In this document: one piece after another, positions 33,939 through 42,632 of the stretch
How positions within the stretch are numbered: position 1 is the first letter of the stretch
How the letters are laid out: every line of letters starts with the position of its first letter
Source: Acetobacteraceae bacterium
GTDB taxonomy: Bacteria > Pseudomonadota > Alphaproteobacteria > Acetobacterales > Acetobacteraceae
Reading direction: 5' to 3'
Assembly: GCA_025352375.1 (NCBI GenBank)
Contig: JANXTL010000019.1
Location: 1 to 45,821 of the forward strand
DNA: 45,821 nt
Made by a program: the position numbers and the translations under genes
Notes under the pieces: generated by a model
Told to the model about the DNA's origin: nothing
Databases searched by the model: none
Seen by the model: the letters and a program-made list of their open reading frames with translations, nothing else

Positions 33939-33949
33939 CTTGCCGACAA

Positions 33950-36784
33950 TCATTCATGTCCGAAGCGCCGTGCCGCCGCAAGCAACGCATCGTTTATGGC
34001 CGCCGGCGACAAGCCCAGAGGCAACAGAATCCCTCGTCCAGTCGCACGGATCCGTTCGGCCGGCGCGCCGATATCGAACGCCGCGACCCGCAAACCAGCC
34101 TGCCAAAGTTCGGTGAGTGTCAGGCTCCAGGTTTCGGGCCAGACGGAGGGTACAAATCCCATCGTGGCGTTCTGCGCCCGCACCAGGCCGACTGCCTCCC
34201 CAGGCTCGTAAGTGCCGGTGATATGGGCACGTCCTGTATCGAGCAACGTGGCGTCATCCGTCGTATCTCCGACAACCAGAAATTCGATCCCGAGCGTTCG
34301 GTCGGCGGCATCGCGGGCGCAGGCCAGAAGCACGTCAAAGCCCTTATGGGGGCCGATCCCGCCGAGGACGCAAATTCTGACTGTACCGCTGGAACCGGCC
34401 AAAGGGGGAAAGCCGGTATCGTGACTGTGGGGCACAACGACTATCGGTAGGGCCGGAAAATATCGCCTCATGCGCATCGCCGTGTCCGCGGACGGCGCGA
34501 TCGCCCGGCGCGCTTTGGCGAGAAACGCGGCCGAACGCCGGCGCAGCGCGCCGACGCCAATCGCCTCGCCGGTCAGGCTGCCGTTGCTGACAAGGCACGC
34601 ATTGCATCCCGCCAGGTCTGGTTCGCCACAATAACGATTTTCCGCCCCCACAAGAGAAATACGCGGGCATATCCAGGCGTAGTCATGGATGTGAACGTCG
34701 TACGGTATGCCAAGCCGCCTCACGGCATCGTAAATTGTGGGCCCATGGCCAAGCAGATGGTGGACTTCGATCCATGCCGGATTCTCGCGGCGTAGAAAGC
34801 GCAGCAGCGCAGGCATTTCATCCGGCAGCCCAAACCGTAGGTTGGGAAAACCGCCGTCAGGCGCATCGCCCACGATGACGCCATGCCGCCCGTCCGCCAT
34901 TTTCGACGGACGCAGAATAATCGGCCGCAGGCCACCCAGCCGATATCCAGCCGCCGCGCTGGCAACGCGTTGCTCCACGCCCCCCCCGTGGGCATGCGTG
35001 ATCAAAATGACCGATCGCTGCCCACTTGTTGCCGCGGCATGCCAACGTGCCTCATCCAACCGTTTCCTGGCGAACGCGAGCGGATCCAATGCGAGAAACG
35101 CACGCATCGACGCCTTATGGGTGGGATGCAGGCGGCTCACAATCGCCTCGTTGCGCATCATCAGTTGATCGATGGGCGGGCCCCGATCGACTTGACCGCC
35201 GCGGCCAACAAAAAGACCGGGCAAAGCCACGTGGCGCCAGCCGAGAACCCGTGCCCGGAGACAAAAATCAGTCTCGGCGCCGTGGCCGCCAACGAAGATA
35301 TCGGCGTTGAATATTCCGACTCCATCCAGACAGGCGCGTTTGACGAAAAGACAGCCCGCGACGCCGACAGGGATCTCGGTTGAAACGGTCGCGTTTGCCC
35401 GCTGGGCCAGGCGATCCAATTGAATTGTCTGCGCTCGATCCCACCCGGCACCCGTGGTGCGTGGCATCGGATAGGATACAAACGCAGCATCGTTGGAAAA
35501 GGGGGTAACGGTTCCGATGTCCGGCTTGGAATAAGCTGCCGTTATCAAGCGCTTCAACCAACCAGGGGGTACCACCGCATCGTTGTTCAGCAGCACAACG
35601 TCGCGATCCGCGCAAGCCGCGATCCCGGAATTCACACCGGCTGCCCATCCCAACCGACGGTCATGGCGCAGCACTTCAACCTGTATTAAATGACCGAACG
35701 CCTCCGCCAGTGCTCCTTCTGGCAACGTATCGTCGACCACAAGCAACAGACTGTCTCCGAGATCGCTTGCCAACACGCTTTCAAGGCAGGCTATCGTCGA
35801 GGCTGCCTCGCCGACGGCCGGCACCACCACGGCGACCGGACGCGGTGCTGCCGCGTAAGCAGCTGACAGCGGGCTAACCGACCGTGCGCCACGCCGGGTT
35901 GCGATCCTATCCAGCAAGCCAGGGGTCAGCGGGCCGCCCAGTAAATCGGCACTATCGCGGCCTACGATGCGGAACGGCCCGGCCGCCCCATCGAGTTGCG
36001 CCGCCGATACACGGAATTCCCGGGGACGCAGCCACCCATTGTTGCCCGGGACCGCCACTTCCGCAGCCTTACATATAATGCGCCTTACAACGTGGCCCGA
36101 GACATCCAGAACCTTCAGTTCTGGCTTGGTTTCCGGATCGCCCGGATGCGCGGCCCAGCCGCGAAGGCCGCCACCGGCGACATCCACATATCCCACGGTT
36201 CGACCGATCGCCGTGACGTTGATCGGGCTCCCGAGCAGCGGGATCCCGTGCGCGCCGATCATGAGCGACCGCGCCTGGGTCCAATCCACCCGGGCATCGC
36301 TGAGCGAGACGGTGCGTCCGTCGATGTTGACTTCGAGATCGGAGGTTGTGTTGGGACGCACCAACGGCCGCCCGGTTCCAAGCAAGCCGCACCACCCAGG
36401 CAAGCCCAATGCCCGCACGACCGCGTTCGCTATGGGTTCGGTTCCCGGCGGGGGGGCGTAGCGACGCAGGGCGGCACCGACTGCATCGGCCGCGCTGGCA
36501 GGATCGCCCATGAGCATTCGTGCGCCGGCCAGACCCCACCATGCCTCCCTCAGATCGCCCGATGTCAGAATTTCCTGAAACAGACCAGCAGCACGACTAT
36601 TGTCGGAACCCAAGCAGGCTGTAGCCAAGGTTTGCGCGATCCGTAAATCGGACGGAACGAGCCGATGTGCCCGTTCCAGCCAGCGGATCGCCGAACGCCG
36701 GTCGCCTTCCGCGGCAGCGGCAAGGCCTTGGTCACGGGCCGCACGGGCCAGTGTCGCGGCTTTAGGTTCGGCGTCGGCCGCCAA
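33950..36784 (-). CDS. GT2-GT4 double glycosyltransferase with N-terminal helical repeat region
   Basis: A large protein of about 944 aa from the TTG at 36784. The frame continues upstream to an ATG at 36892, but that part is Arg/Gly-rich shadow of the Sel1 gene. A CTG at 36814 overlapping the Sel1 stop as CTGA is another option. Residues 1-110 are TPR-like helices (AARDQGLAAAAEGDRRSAIR). Residues 145-280 form a beta domain (VDVAGGGLRGWAAHPGDPE). Residues 315-565 are a GT2 domain (VVVPAVGEAAST, LGWAAGVNSGIA, DVVLLNNDAVVPPGWLKRL, the NDA metal site, TPFSNDAAFVSYP). Residues 600-944 are a GT4 domain (ILITHAHGGGVEQRV, VHIHDYAWICPRISLV, CVLGGIGPHKGFDVL). The GT2-GT4 fusion is known from O-antigen and surface-glycan clusters. 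Confidence 0.88.
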   Translation of the reverse strand: MAADAEPKAATLARAARDQGLAAAAEGDRRSAIRWLERAHRLVPSDLRIAQTLATACLGSDNSRAAGLFQEILTSGDLREAWWGLAGARMLMGDPASAADAVGAALRRYAPPPGTEPIANAVVRALGLPGWCGLLGTGRPLVRPNTTSDLEVNIDGRTVSLSDARVDWTQARSLMIGAHGIPLLGSPINVTAIGRTVGYVDVAGGGLRGWAAHPGDPETKPELKVLDVSGHVVRRIICKAAEVAVPGNNGWLRPREFRVSAAQLDGAAGPFRIVGRDSADLLGGPLTPGLLDRIATRRGARSVSPLSAAYAAAPRPVAVVVPAVGEAASTIACLESVLASDLGDSLLLVVDDTLPEGALAEAFGHLIQVEVLRHDRRLGWAAGVNSGIAACADRDVVLLNNDAVVPPGWLKRLITAAYSKPDIGTVTPFSNDAAFVSYPMPRTTGAGWDRAQTIQLDRLAQRANATVSTEIPVGVAGCLFVKRACLDGVGIFNADIFVGGHGAETDFCLRARVLGWRHVALPGLFVGRGGQVDRGPPIDQLMMRNEAIVSRLHPTHKASMRAFLALDPLAFARKRLDEARWHAAATSGQRSVILITHAHGGGVEQRVASAAAGYRLGGLRPIILRPSKMADGRHGVIVGDAPDGGFPNLRFGLPDEMPALLRFLRRENPAWIEVHHLLGHGPTIYDAVRRLGIPYDVHIHDYAWICPRISLVGAENRYCGEPDLAGCNACLVSNGSLTGEAIGVGALRRRSAAFLAKARRAIAPSADTAMRMRRYFPALPIVVVPHSHDTGFPPLAGSSGTVRICVLGGIGPHKGFDVLLACARDAADRTLGIEFLVVGDTTDDATLLDTGRAHITGTYEPGEAVGLVRAQNATMGFVPSVWPETWSLTLTELWQAGLRVAAFDIGAPAERIRATGRGILLPLGLSPAAINDALLAAARRFGHE

Positions 36785-36810
36785 ATTCGATGCGTGGGAT
36801 TCCTCGGCGT

Positions 36811-38562
36811 TCAGGTGCCAGCTTCCACCGGCAGCGCCGCCAGATCGGCCCGAGCCTCCTCGAGCCCCTGTTCGGCCGCGCGTTCGAACCATTCGCGAGC
36901 CTGTTCGATATCCAATTCGCCTGCCAGATTGCGCGAAATATAACGACCTAACATCATCTGTGCATGCGGATGTCCGAGTTCAGCCGCCGCTCGAAACCAT
37001 TTCTGGGCCGTCACGCGGTCGGTCGGGACTTCATGGCCCCCCCCGTACATGGCACCCACCGCGAACATCGCCCCGATGTGCCCACGATCGGCGGCGTTCT
37101 GAAAAAGCTCAAGCGCACCGATATGATCTTTTGGACCGCCGCGTCCGGTCAGCATCAAGTCCCCCAGAAGTGTCGAAGCGTCGGTCATGCCGACACTCGC
37201 GGCCTTGGATAGCCAAGCCCGTCCTTCCTCCAGATTCTGTTCGACGCCTCTACCCTCGACATACATTCGGCCGAGCCAGTATTGCGCGTTCACAACTGTA
37301 TCGGCAGCCTTTCGAAGCCATTCGGCGGCTTTACGTTCGTCCTTTTCGATTCCCAGGCCTTCTGCCAGGCAAACGCCGAAGTTGAATGCCGCCACCGGGT
37401 CGCCCGCCGCGGCAGCCTGCTCGAACCATGCTCGGGTGCGCGTGGAATCCTGCTCATCGCCTTCACCTTTGAGCAACAGATTGCCGAGGTCCACGTTGGC
37501 GTGCCGATCGCCGCCCTCAGCCGACACGCGCAGCCAATTCGTTGCTTCGGCCTGATCGCGCGGAACGCCTGCTCCGGTCATGTAAAGCATCGCCAGCGCA
37601 CGGGACGCACCACGATGACCCGCTTCGGCTGCACGGCGGAACCACATCGCGGCCTCGGCGTAATTCGGCGGTAACGCGCCACCCGTCGCATAGAGATCGC
37701 CGACCACGGCCGCGGCTTCCGCGTCACCGGCAAGCGCCGCCCGTCGGAGCCAGGATTCACCCTCGTGCAGATTCTCTGGGACCCCCAATCCCTTCACCAA
37801 CGCAAGTCCCCATCGCGCCTGCGCACTACGATGACCTTTTAGAGCAGCCTCGCGATATAGTTCGGTGGCGAGAACGCTATTTTGCGGGACACCGACACCC
37901 CGATCGATGAGCATGGCATAAAGATAGAGTGCGGTTGCCAACCCTTGATCGGCGGCGAGGCGCAGATGGAGAACCACCTCCTCCTGCACCTCGGAGGCGG
38001 AAGCGTTGCGTGCTAACGCAAGAGCGTAACCCAGGTGACCTTGCGCGCATTTGCCTTCAGACGACTGCTTGTACCAGCGGTCAGCCTCCGCGACATTACG
38101 AAGGTCTTCCGGCCCGGCGCTGAGAACATAGGCTAACAGTGCTTGGCCTTCGGCTGACCCACCTTCGGCCGACCGGCGCGCCCATTTGGCGGCGTTGGGA
38201 AAATCCGGTGCGGTTTGGGCTTGCCCGCCGAACAACGACATACTGGGGGCCGTATCACCGGACGTGAAACCGTCCGCCAACCCGTGTAGCAACATGGTCG
38301 CTAACACGACCTGGGCTTCGACGTGTCCTTGGTTCGCGGCTCGTTCCAGCCACCGAACGCCATTGCCGCGACTGTGAGGGACCCCTGCGCCCTCCAGGTA
38401 GCAGCGGCCTACACGATATTCGGCTTCCTTAACGCCACCCTGCGCCGCGCGTGCCAGGTGGGGGAATGCCCGTTTCGCGTCGCCGCCATCCAGCAGTCGC
38501 AAACCGTGGCGAAGTGCCCCGGCTGCCGACAGATGCGCGATCAGACCATCAAACAGCGCCAT
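36811..38562 (-). CDS. Sel1-repeat (SLR) protein
   Basis: A protein of about 583 aa built almost entirely from Sel1-like repeats of about 36 residues (xxGVxxDxxxAxxWxxxAAExGxxxAxxxLGxxYxxGxG). Clear units include AEYRVGRCYLEGAGVPHSRG, ANVDLGNLLLKGEGDEQ, AQYWLGRMYVEGRGVEQN and AMFAVGAMYGGGHEVPTDR. I count roughly a dozen or more. The frame starts at TTG 38577, but ATG 38562 is preferred. No signal peptide is visible, so it is probably cytoplasmic, or exported unconventionally. SLR proteins often act as scaffolds or regulators of envelope and exopolysaccharide synthesis. It lies 33 nt after the HlyD gene and just before the double GT gene in one operon. Confidence 0.85.
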   Translation of the reverse strand: MALFDGLIAHLSAAGALRHGLRLLDGGDAKRAFPHLARAAQGGVKEAEYRVGRCYLEGAGVPHSRGNGVRWLERAANQGHVEAQVVLATMLLHGLADGFTSGDTAPSMSLFGGQAQTAPDFPNAAKWARRSAEGGSAEGQALLAYVLSAGPEDLRNVAEADRWYKQSSEGKCAQGHLGYALALARNASASEVQEEVVLHLRLAADQGLATALYLYAMLIDRGVGVPQNSVLATELYREAALKGHRSAQARWGLALVKGLGVPENLHEGESWLRRAALAGDAEAAAVVGDLYATGGALPPNYAEAAMWFRRAAEAGHRGASRALAMLYMTGAGVPRDQAEATNWLRVSAEGGDRHANVDLGNLLLKGEGDEQDSTRTRAWFEQAAAAGDPVAAFNFGVCLAEGLGIEKDERKAAEWLRKAADTVVNAQYWLGRMYVEGRGVEQNLEEGRAWLSKAASVGMTDASTLLGDLMLTGRGGPKDHIGALELFQNAADRGHIGAMFAVGAMYGGGHEVPTDRVTAQKWFRAAAELGHPHAQMMLGRYISRNLAGELDIEQAREWFERAAEQGLEEARADLAALPVEAGT

Positions 38563-38595
38563 TGCGTATCGGCCCAACTGTGGATCGGCAGGTCA

Positions 38596-40011
38596 TCAAG
38601 GTTCCCGCATGCCCTCTTCCGCCAACGGTGCGTAGCGTCCGACCAGGTATTTCATGATGGAGCGTTTGCCCACCAGGATGTCCGCTGTGACGGACATGCC
38701 AGGGATCAGTCGGAAGCCTTTGGGAACATCGTGAAGATCGACCCGATCGAGGGTTACCCGTGCCCGATACCAGATGCCCGCCGCGCCCGGTCCCGTCTGA
38801 ACCGGTAAAGCACCGGTCGGATTCCGCTGCTCGTCCTGCTGTGTAAAGCTATCGGCGCTGATGATCCGCACGATCCCGTGCGCCATGCCGTACTGCGTAT
38901 AGGGAAAGGTATCGAATTTGACCGCGACCGGGTCGCCTAGATGCACGAAACCATTCTCCGTTCCGGGGATATTGATCTCGACCTCCAGGGGCGCGTCAGT
39001 TGGCACGAGACTGAACATCTGCTGACCGGCGGTCACGACCGATCCGATCGACATCTTGCCGATGCTCAACACCGTCGCGTCGCGGTCGGCGCGCAGTTCC
39101 ACCAATTGGCGGCGCAGCTGTGCCTTATTCAGGGATTCGCGCGCGTCGGATAATTTACCGGTGGCGTCCGACAATTTCTCCGCGATATCCGCATGCCAGG
39201 ACTGCTCATAACCGTCGCGCTCCGCCTTCAAAGCCGCGAGGTCGCGTTGGGAACCGATCACCGCCTGTTCGGCTGCGTCGCCGGTGCGTTGGATTTCGGC
39301 GCGGGCATCCATCGCGGCGAGCGTATTGATCTTGCTGCCGACGTTCAAATGCTCGAGTTCCTTACGCATCTGCTCGACCGTCTTGGCGTAAGCTAAACGA
39401 TCGCGATAAAAGCCAACGTCCGACTTAGCCTTGCGGATCGTCGCTTCCAGGCTATCGAGTTTCTCTCGGTAATTCGCGATCTTGTAGCCGAACTCGGATT
39501 GGCGTTGGGCGAAGATCGCCGCCTGCAATGCGAGGTTGGGGTCCAATCCAGAATAGGTGAACGGGCGATGATCCAATTCCGCCTGTAAGCGAGATACTTG
39601 TGCCTGTAACGTCGATACCTGCGCGGCTAATGCGCCAAGATCGGCCGCTGCGAACGTCGGATCGAGCCGGGCCAATACCTGACCGGTGTGTACCGACTCG
39701 CCCTCATGCACCTCGATCGTGCGGACGATTGAGGTTTCCAAGGGCTGAACAACCAACGTCGCGGACTGGGCAACCACGCGCCCCGGTGTCGCGACAACCC
39801 GGTCGACTTTGACCAAAAACGCCGCCACGATACACAGAATCACCATCGAGCCGATTGACCAGCTAATGTTCCGCGCGCCCCGCGGTATGGGGGTATTGAT
39901 GATCGCGGTGGACGGCGACTGGAATTCCAAAATGATCGGAAGAGTCGGGTCGGATGCCTCAGCAACCGCGGTCGTTCGCCCTTTCGACGCCGGGCTAGGA
40001 AGAAGCTGCAT
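38596..40011 (-). CDS. type I secretion periplasmic adaptor (HlyD family)
   Basis: A 471-aa membrane-fusion protein. A cytoplasmic N-terminal tail (about 60 residues) precedes one TM helix (WSIGSMVILCIVAAFLVKV). Then come the lipoyl half (VVQPLETSIVRTIEVHEGES with VLARLDPT) and a long coiled-coil hairpin (about 140-320, rich in AQVSTLQAQVSRLQAEL patterns). The beta barrel follows with MSIGSVVTAGQQMFSLVPTD and the C-terminal RLIPGMSVTADILVGKRSIM, the signature of T1SS adaptors. It bridges the inner-membrane ABC transporter to an outer-membrane TolC-like channel, which is not in the window. The ATG at 40011 overlaps the ABC gene by 17 nt; the longer frame to 40095 is unlikely. Confidence 0.93.
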   Translation of the reverse strand: MQLLPSPASKGRTTAVAEASDPTLPIILEFQSPSTAIINTPIPRGARNISWSIGSMVILCIVAAFLVKVDRVVATPGRVVAQSATLVVQPLETSIVRTIEVHEGESVHTGQVLARLDPTFAAADLGALAAQVSTLQAQVSRLQAELDHRPFTYSGLDPNLALQAAIFAQRQSEFGYKIANYREKLDSLEATIRKAKSDVGFYRDRLAYAKTVEQMRKELEHLNVGSKINTLAAMDARAEIQRTGDAAEQAVIGSQRDLAALKAERDGYEQSWHADIAEKLSDATGKLSDARESLNKAQLRRQLVELRADRDATVLSIGKMSIGSVVTAGQQMFSLVPTDAPLEVEINIPGTENGFVHLGDPVAVKFDTFPYTQYGMAHGIVRIISADSFTQQDEQRNPTGALPVQTGPGAAGIWYRARVTLDRVDLHDVPKGFRLIPGMSVTADILVGKRSIMKYLVGRYAPLAEEGMREP

Positions 40012-42295
40012 TACGGGCACCTGGCTTATCGAGATGGCGGTTTTGCTGCGCCCAAAGCTGGCGGTAGACCGAACACCGCTCCAGCAGAACGTCATGGGGT
40101 GCGATATCGAGCAGTTGGGCCTTGTCCAACACCATGATCAGATCGCAGTCGACGAGCGAGGACAGGCGATGCGACACAATCAACATCGTACGGCCGCGTG
40201 CGATCCGCAGCAGATTGGCGTTGACCAAGGCCTCGCTCTCGGGATCTAGGGCACTGGTTGCCTCATCGAGAATGAGGATTCTGGGATCCGTGATAACGGC
40301 CCGCGCGATAGCCAATCGCTGCCGTTGTCCGCCAGACAGGTTCGGAGAACCTTCTTCGATGTAGGTTTCGTAGCCGGCGGGCATCCGTTCAATGAATTCC
40401 TCCGCACCGGCGAGCCGAGCGGCCCGAATTGCATCTTCCATCGTCAGGCCTGGCCGGCCGGCCAGGATATTGTCGCGAATGGACCCACGGAACAGGAAGT
40501 TCTCCTGTAGCACGACACCGAAACTGGACCGGAGGTGACGCAGGTTGATGGCGCGCAGATCGGCGCCATCGATTTTCACAAAACCGCTATATTCCCGATT
40601 GATGCCTTGCAGCAGACGGGTGACTGTCGACTTGCCGGATCCGGAACGCCCGACCAGGCCAAGCATGGTCCCAGCCGGAATTTCAAATGTGATCTTGTTG
40701 AGCGCCGGCAATTTGGTCCCGGGGTACGTAAAGGTGACATCCTCGAACGCCACGGCGCCAGCGAACTTAGGCCGCACACCGGTACCGGCATTGTCGATTT
40801 CGAGAGGCTGATTGAGAACGTCAGCGGCCTGCCCCATGGCACCGCCGACTTCTTCCCACTCCTCAATCAAGCGAGCGAGGCTGACCAGCGGAGCGCTAAC
40901 ACGTTGAGATAACATCATAAACGCGAACAGACCGCCTACCGCGATGCCGGTCTCGTCCGCTAAGGACATATAAGCGCCGATCATAACGATACCGACCCAC
41001 ATGAACCGTTCGATCGGGGTCACCAAGGTCTGAGGCCAATTCGAAAGCCTGCCCATCGCCAGTCGCCATTTACCGGCTTCCGCGACCCGTTCGTCCCACA
41101 GAGACTTTCGCTGCGGTTCGAGCGCCAGGGATTTGACGGTCTTGATTCCGAAAATCGTCTCCCCCAGTGCCGCTGATTTGTTTGTTTCAGCGACCAGCAC
41201 TCGCCCGTAAATGACCCGGATCGGACGCAGGTAGGCAAGAATGATCAACATGATCAGCGCTGCACAAACCACGACGATCCAGGCCAATGTCGCGTTCAGC
41301 CAAAACAGGAACGGCGCGAGCACCGCCAAAGTGATCAAGTCGAGAAGCGTGGCCATGAGTTTGCCGGTAATGAACTGGCGAACCGTATGGACCGAGGTGA
41401 TTTTGTACATTGTTTCGCCGGCCGGATGCCGTTCGAAATAATCGAGCGGAAGACGAATCAGGCGATTGAATACATGCAGGTTAATCTTGGCATCGATGCG
41501 AACACCGATCACTAAAATGATCAACCGGCGGGCGTGACCAAGCAGCGTTTCGTACAAGATCATGATCGCGAGGATGATCGAGACGAGCATCAACGTCGAA
41601 TAGCTGTGATGGGTCAGGACCTTATCGATCACCGTCATAACGATCAGTGCCGGAAAGATCGTCAGAAAGCTTAGCGCGACGGACCCGATGAACAGGTCGC
41701 GAAGCCCCTTCCCTTCCAGCGCCACCAGGCCGAACAACCAGCGTAGGGAAAACGGCGGCTCTGCGTCGGCATGACCGCGCTGAGCGCGCAGCAGGATGGC
41801 CTCCCCGTTCCATACCTCGGCCAGACGCATCTCATCGACCTGCACCGGCGGGTCCGCTTCCGGGGCGCGAGGATCGCGCACCATGACAATTTTATGTTCG
41901 GCACTGGCGCCGGTCAGCAGTCCGGCCGTACCGTCCGTGAACAACAGGACGACCGGGCCGGTTTCATGGAAGCCCATGAGATGACGCCACCGGAGCCGTA
42001 CGGCACGAGACCACATGCCGGCGCCCTGCGCCCACGTCGAAAGTGCCGCGGCGGTCGGCACCCGATCGCCGCCCTCGCCGCGATATTCGGCCGGGTCCAG
42101 CTCAAGGCCGTAGTACCGCCCGGCCATCATCATTGCCAGCAAACGAGGATGAATCGGTCCCGATCGCGGTGTCTCGGCCCCCATCGACATGCCCGCCTGA
42201 GCGTCGGCCCCACCCCCACCCGATTGGGGGACCGGAGCGCCGGGCTGTCTACCAAGCCAAGGCTGGCCGGAGGTATGTCCGTCAGAAATGTCCAC
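39995..42295 (-). CDS. type I secretion ABC transporter (peptidase-like domain, permease, ATPase)
   Basis: A 766-aa HlyB/LapB-type transporter. After a Gly/Pro-rich leader (1-46), residues 47-165 form a C39-like domain (LLAMMMAGRYYGLELDPAEY, HKIVMVRDP). It lacks the catalytic Cys, so it is a non-cleaving docking domain, as in RTX exporters. Six TM helices follow (about 195-450). The ATPase has Walker A GRSGSGKST (549-557), LSGGQRQRLAIARA and Walker B ILILDEATSALD. The ATPase would drive one-step export of an unfolded substrate carrying a C-terminal signal. It heads the operon ABC-HlyD-Sel1-GT. No substrate gene with RTX repeats is in the window. An alternative start at Met36 is possible. Confidence 0.93.
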   Translation of the reverse strand: MDISDGHTSGQPWLGRQPGAPVPQSGGGGADAQAGMSMGAETPRSGPIHPRLLAMMMAGRYYGLELDPAEYRGEGGDRVPTAAALSTWAQGAGMWSRAVRLRWRHLMGFHETGPVVLLFTDGTAGLLTGASAEHKIVMVRDPRAPEADPPVQVDEMRLAEVWNGEAILLRAQRGHADAEPPFSLRWLFGLVALEGKGLRDLFIGSVALSFLTIFPALIVMTVIDKVLTHHSYSTLMLVSIILAIMILYETLLGHARRLIILVIGVRIDAKINLHVFNRLIRLPLDYFERHPAGETMYKITSVHTVRQFITGKLMATLLDLITLAVLAPFLFWLNATLAWIVVVCAALIMLIILAYLRPIRVIYGRVLVAETNKSAALGETIFGIKTVKSLALEPQRKSLWDERVAEAGKWRLAMGRLSNWPQTLVTPIERFMWVGIVMIGAYMSLADETGIAVGGLFAFMMLSQRVSAPLVSLARLIEEWEEVGGAMGQAADVLNQPLEIDNAGTGVRPKFAGAVAFEDVTFTYPGTKLPALNKITFEIPAGTMLGLVGRSGSGKSTVTRLLQGINREYSGFVKIDGADLRAINLRHLRSSFGVVLQENFLFRGSIRDNILAGRPGLTMEDAIRAARLAGAEEFIERMPAGYETYIEEGSPNLSGGQRQRLAIARAVITDPRILILDEATSALDPESEALVNANLLRIARGRTMLIVSHRLSSLVDCDLIMVLDKAQLLDIAPHDVLLERCSVYRQLWAQQNRHLDKPGARNAASS

Positions 42296-42632
42296 AAGCA
42301 GACCCTTTTAGAGGCACCGGGAAAAATGCCCGATCCACCTCGATTGACAAGCCGCGGGGCTCGCTATGGCGGCGCCCATCACATGAGCTACCCCCAGCCC
42401 GACCGCAACCGATGATATCGTTCATGGAGGTTTTTGGCCATCACGGGCTATGCCAACCAAATCACAACGCCGCGTTGCTAAGATTTTCCATAAAAATAAC
42501 CAATTATTTGTTTTTTGAGACTATCTATCGCGCATTTGTGCTTTAACGTGCAATCGGATCGGGCAACCCTGGCCCTAACCGCGTTGGCAATTTTACCTTA
42601 TGACACAGGCCCGATGCAAGGACAAACAGATC
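42296..42632. other. divergent intergenic region between T1SS operon and amidase
   Basis: A 337-nt gap between two divergent transcripts. Nothing protein-like is visible. The segment 42476-42548 is strikingly A/T-rich compared with its surroundings (runs of T and A, e.g. 42491-42516) and is the likely place for promoters. A TTGACA hexamer stands at 42344-42349 (+) without a good -10 at standard spacing. I cannot place transcription starts with confidence. Confidence 0.5.

Noticed and set aside
33200-34450. Long + strand open frame of 416 codons
   Set aside because: It runs antisense across the ChW-like gene, the terminator and the end of the double glycosyltransferase. Its translation is Arg/His/Gln-rich without motifs, typical of a GC-rich shadow frame.
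41800-42160. Active C39 bacteriocin-processing peptidase domain
   Set aside because: The N-terminal domain of the ABC transporter lacks the catalytic Cys and reads as the inactive C39-like docking domain.
42344-42370. Sigma-70 promoter from the TTGACA at 42344
   Set aside because: No good -10 hexamer at 16-18 nt, and it lies in a GC-rich part more than 250 nt from the gene it would serve.
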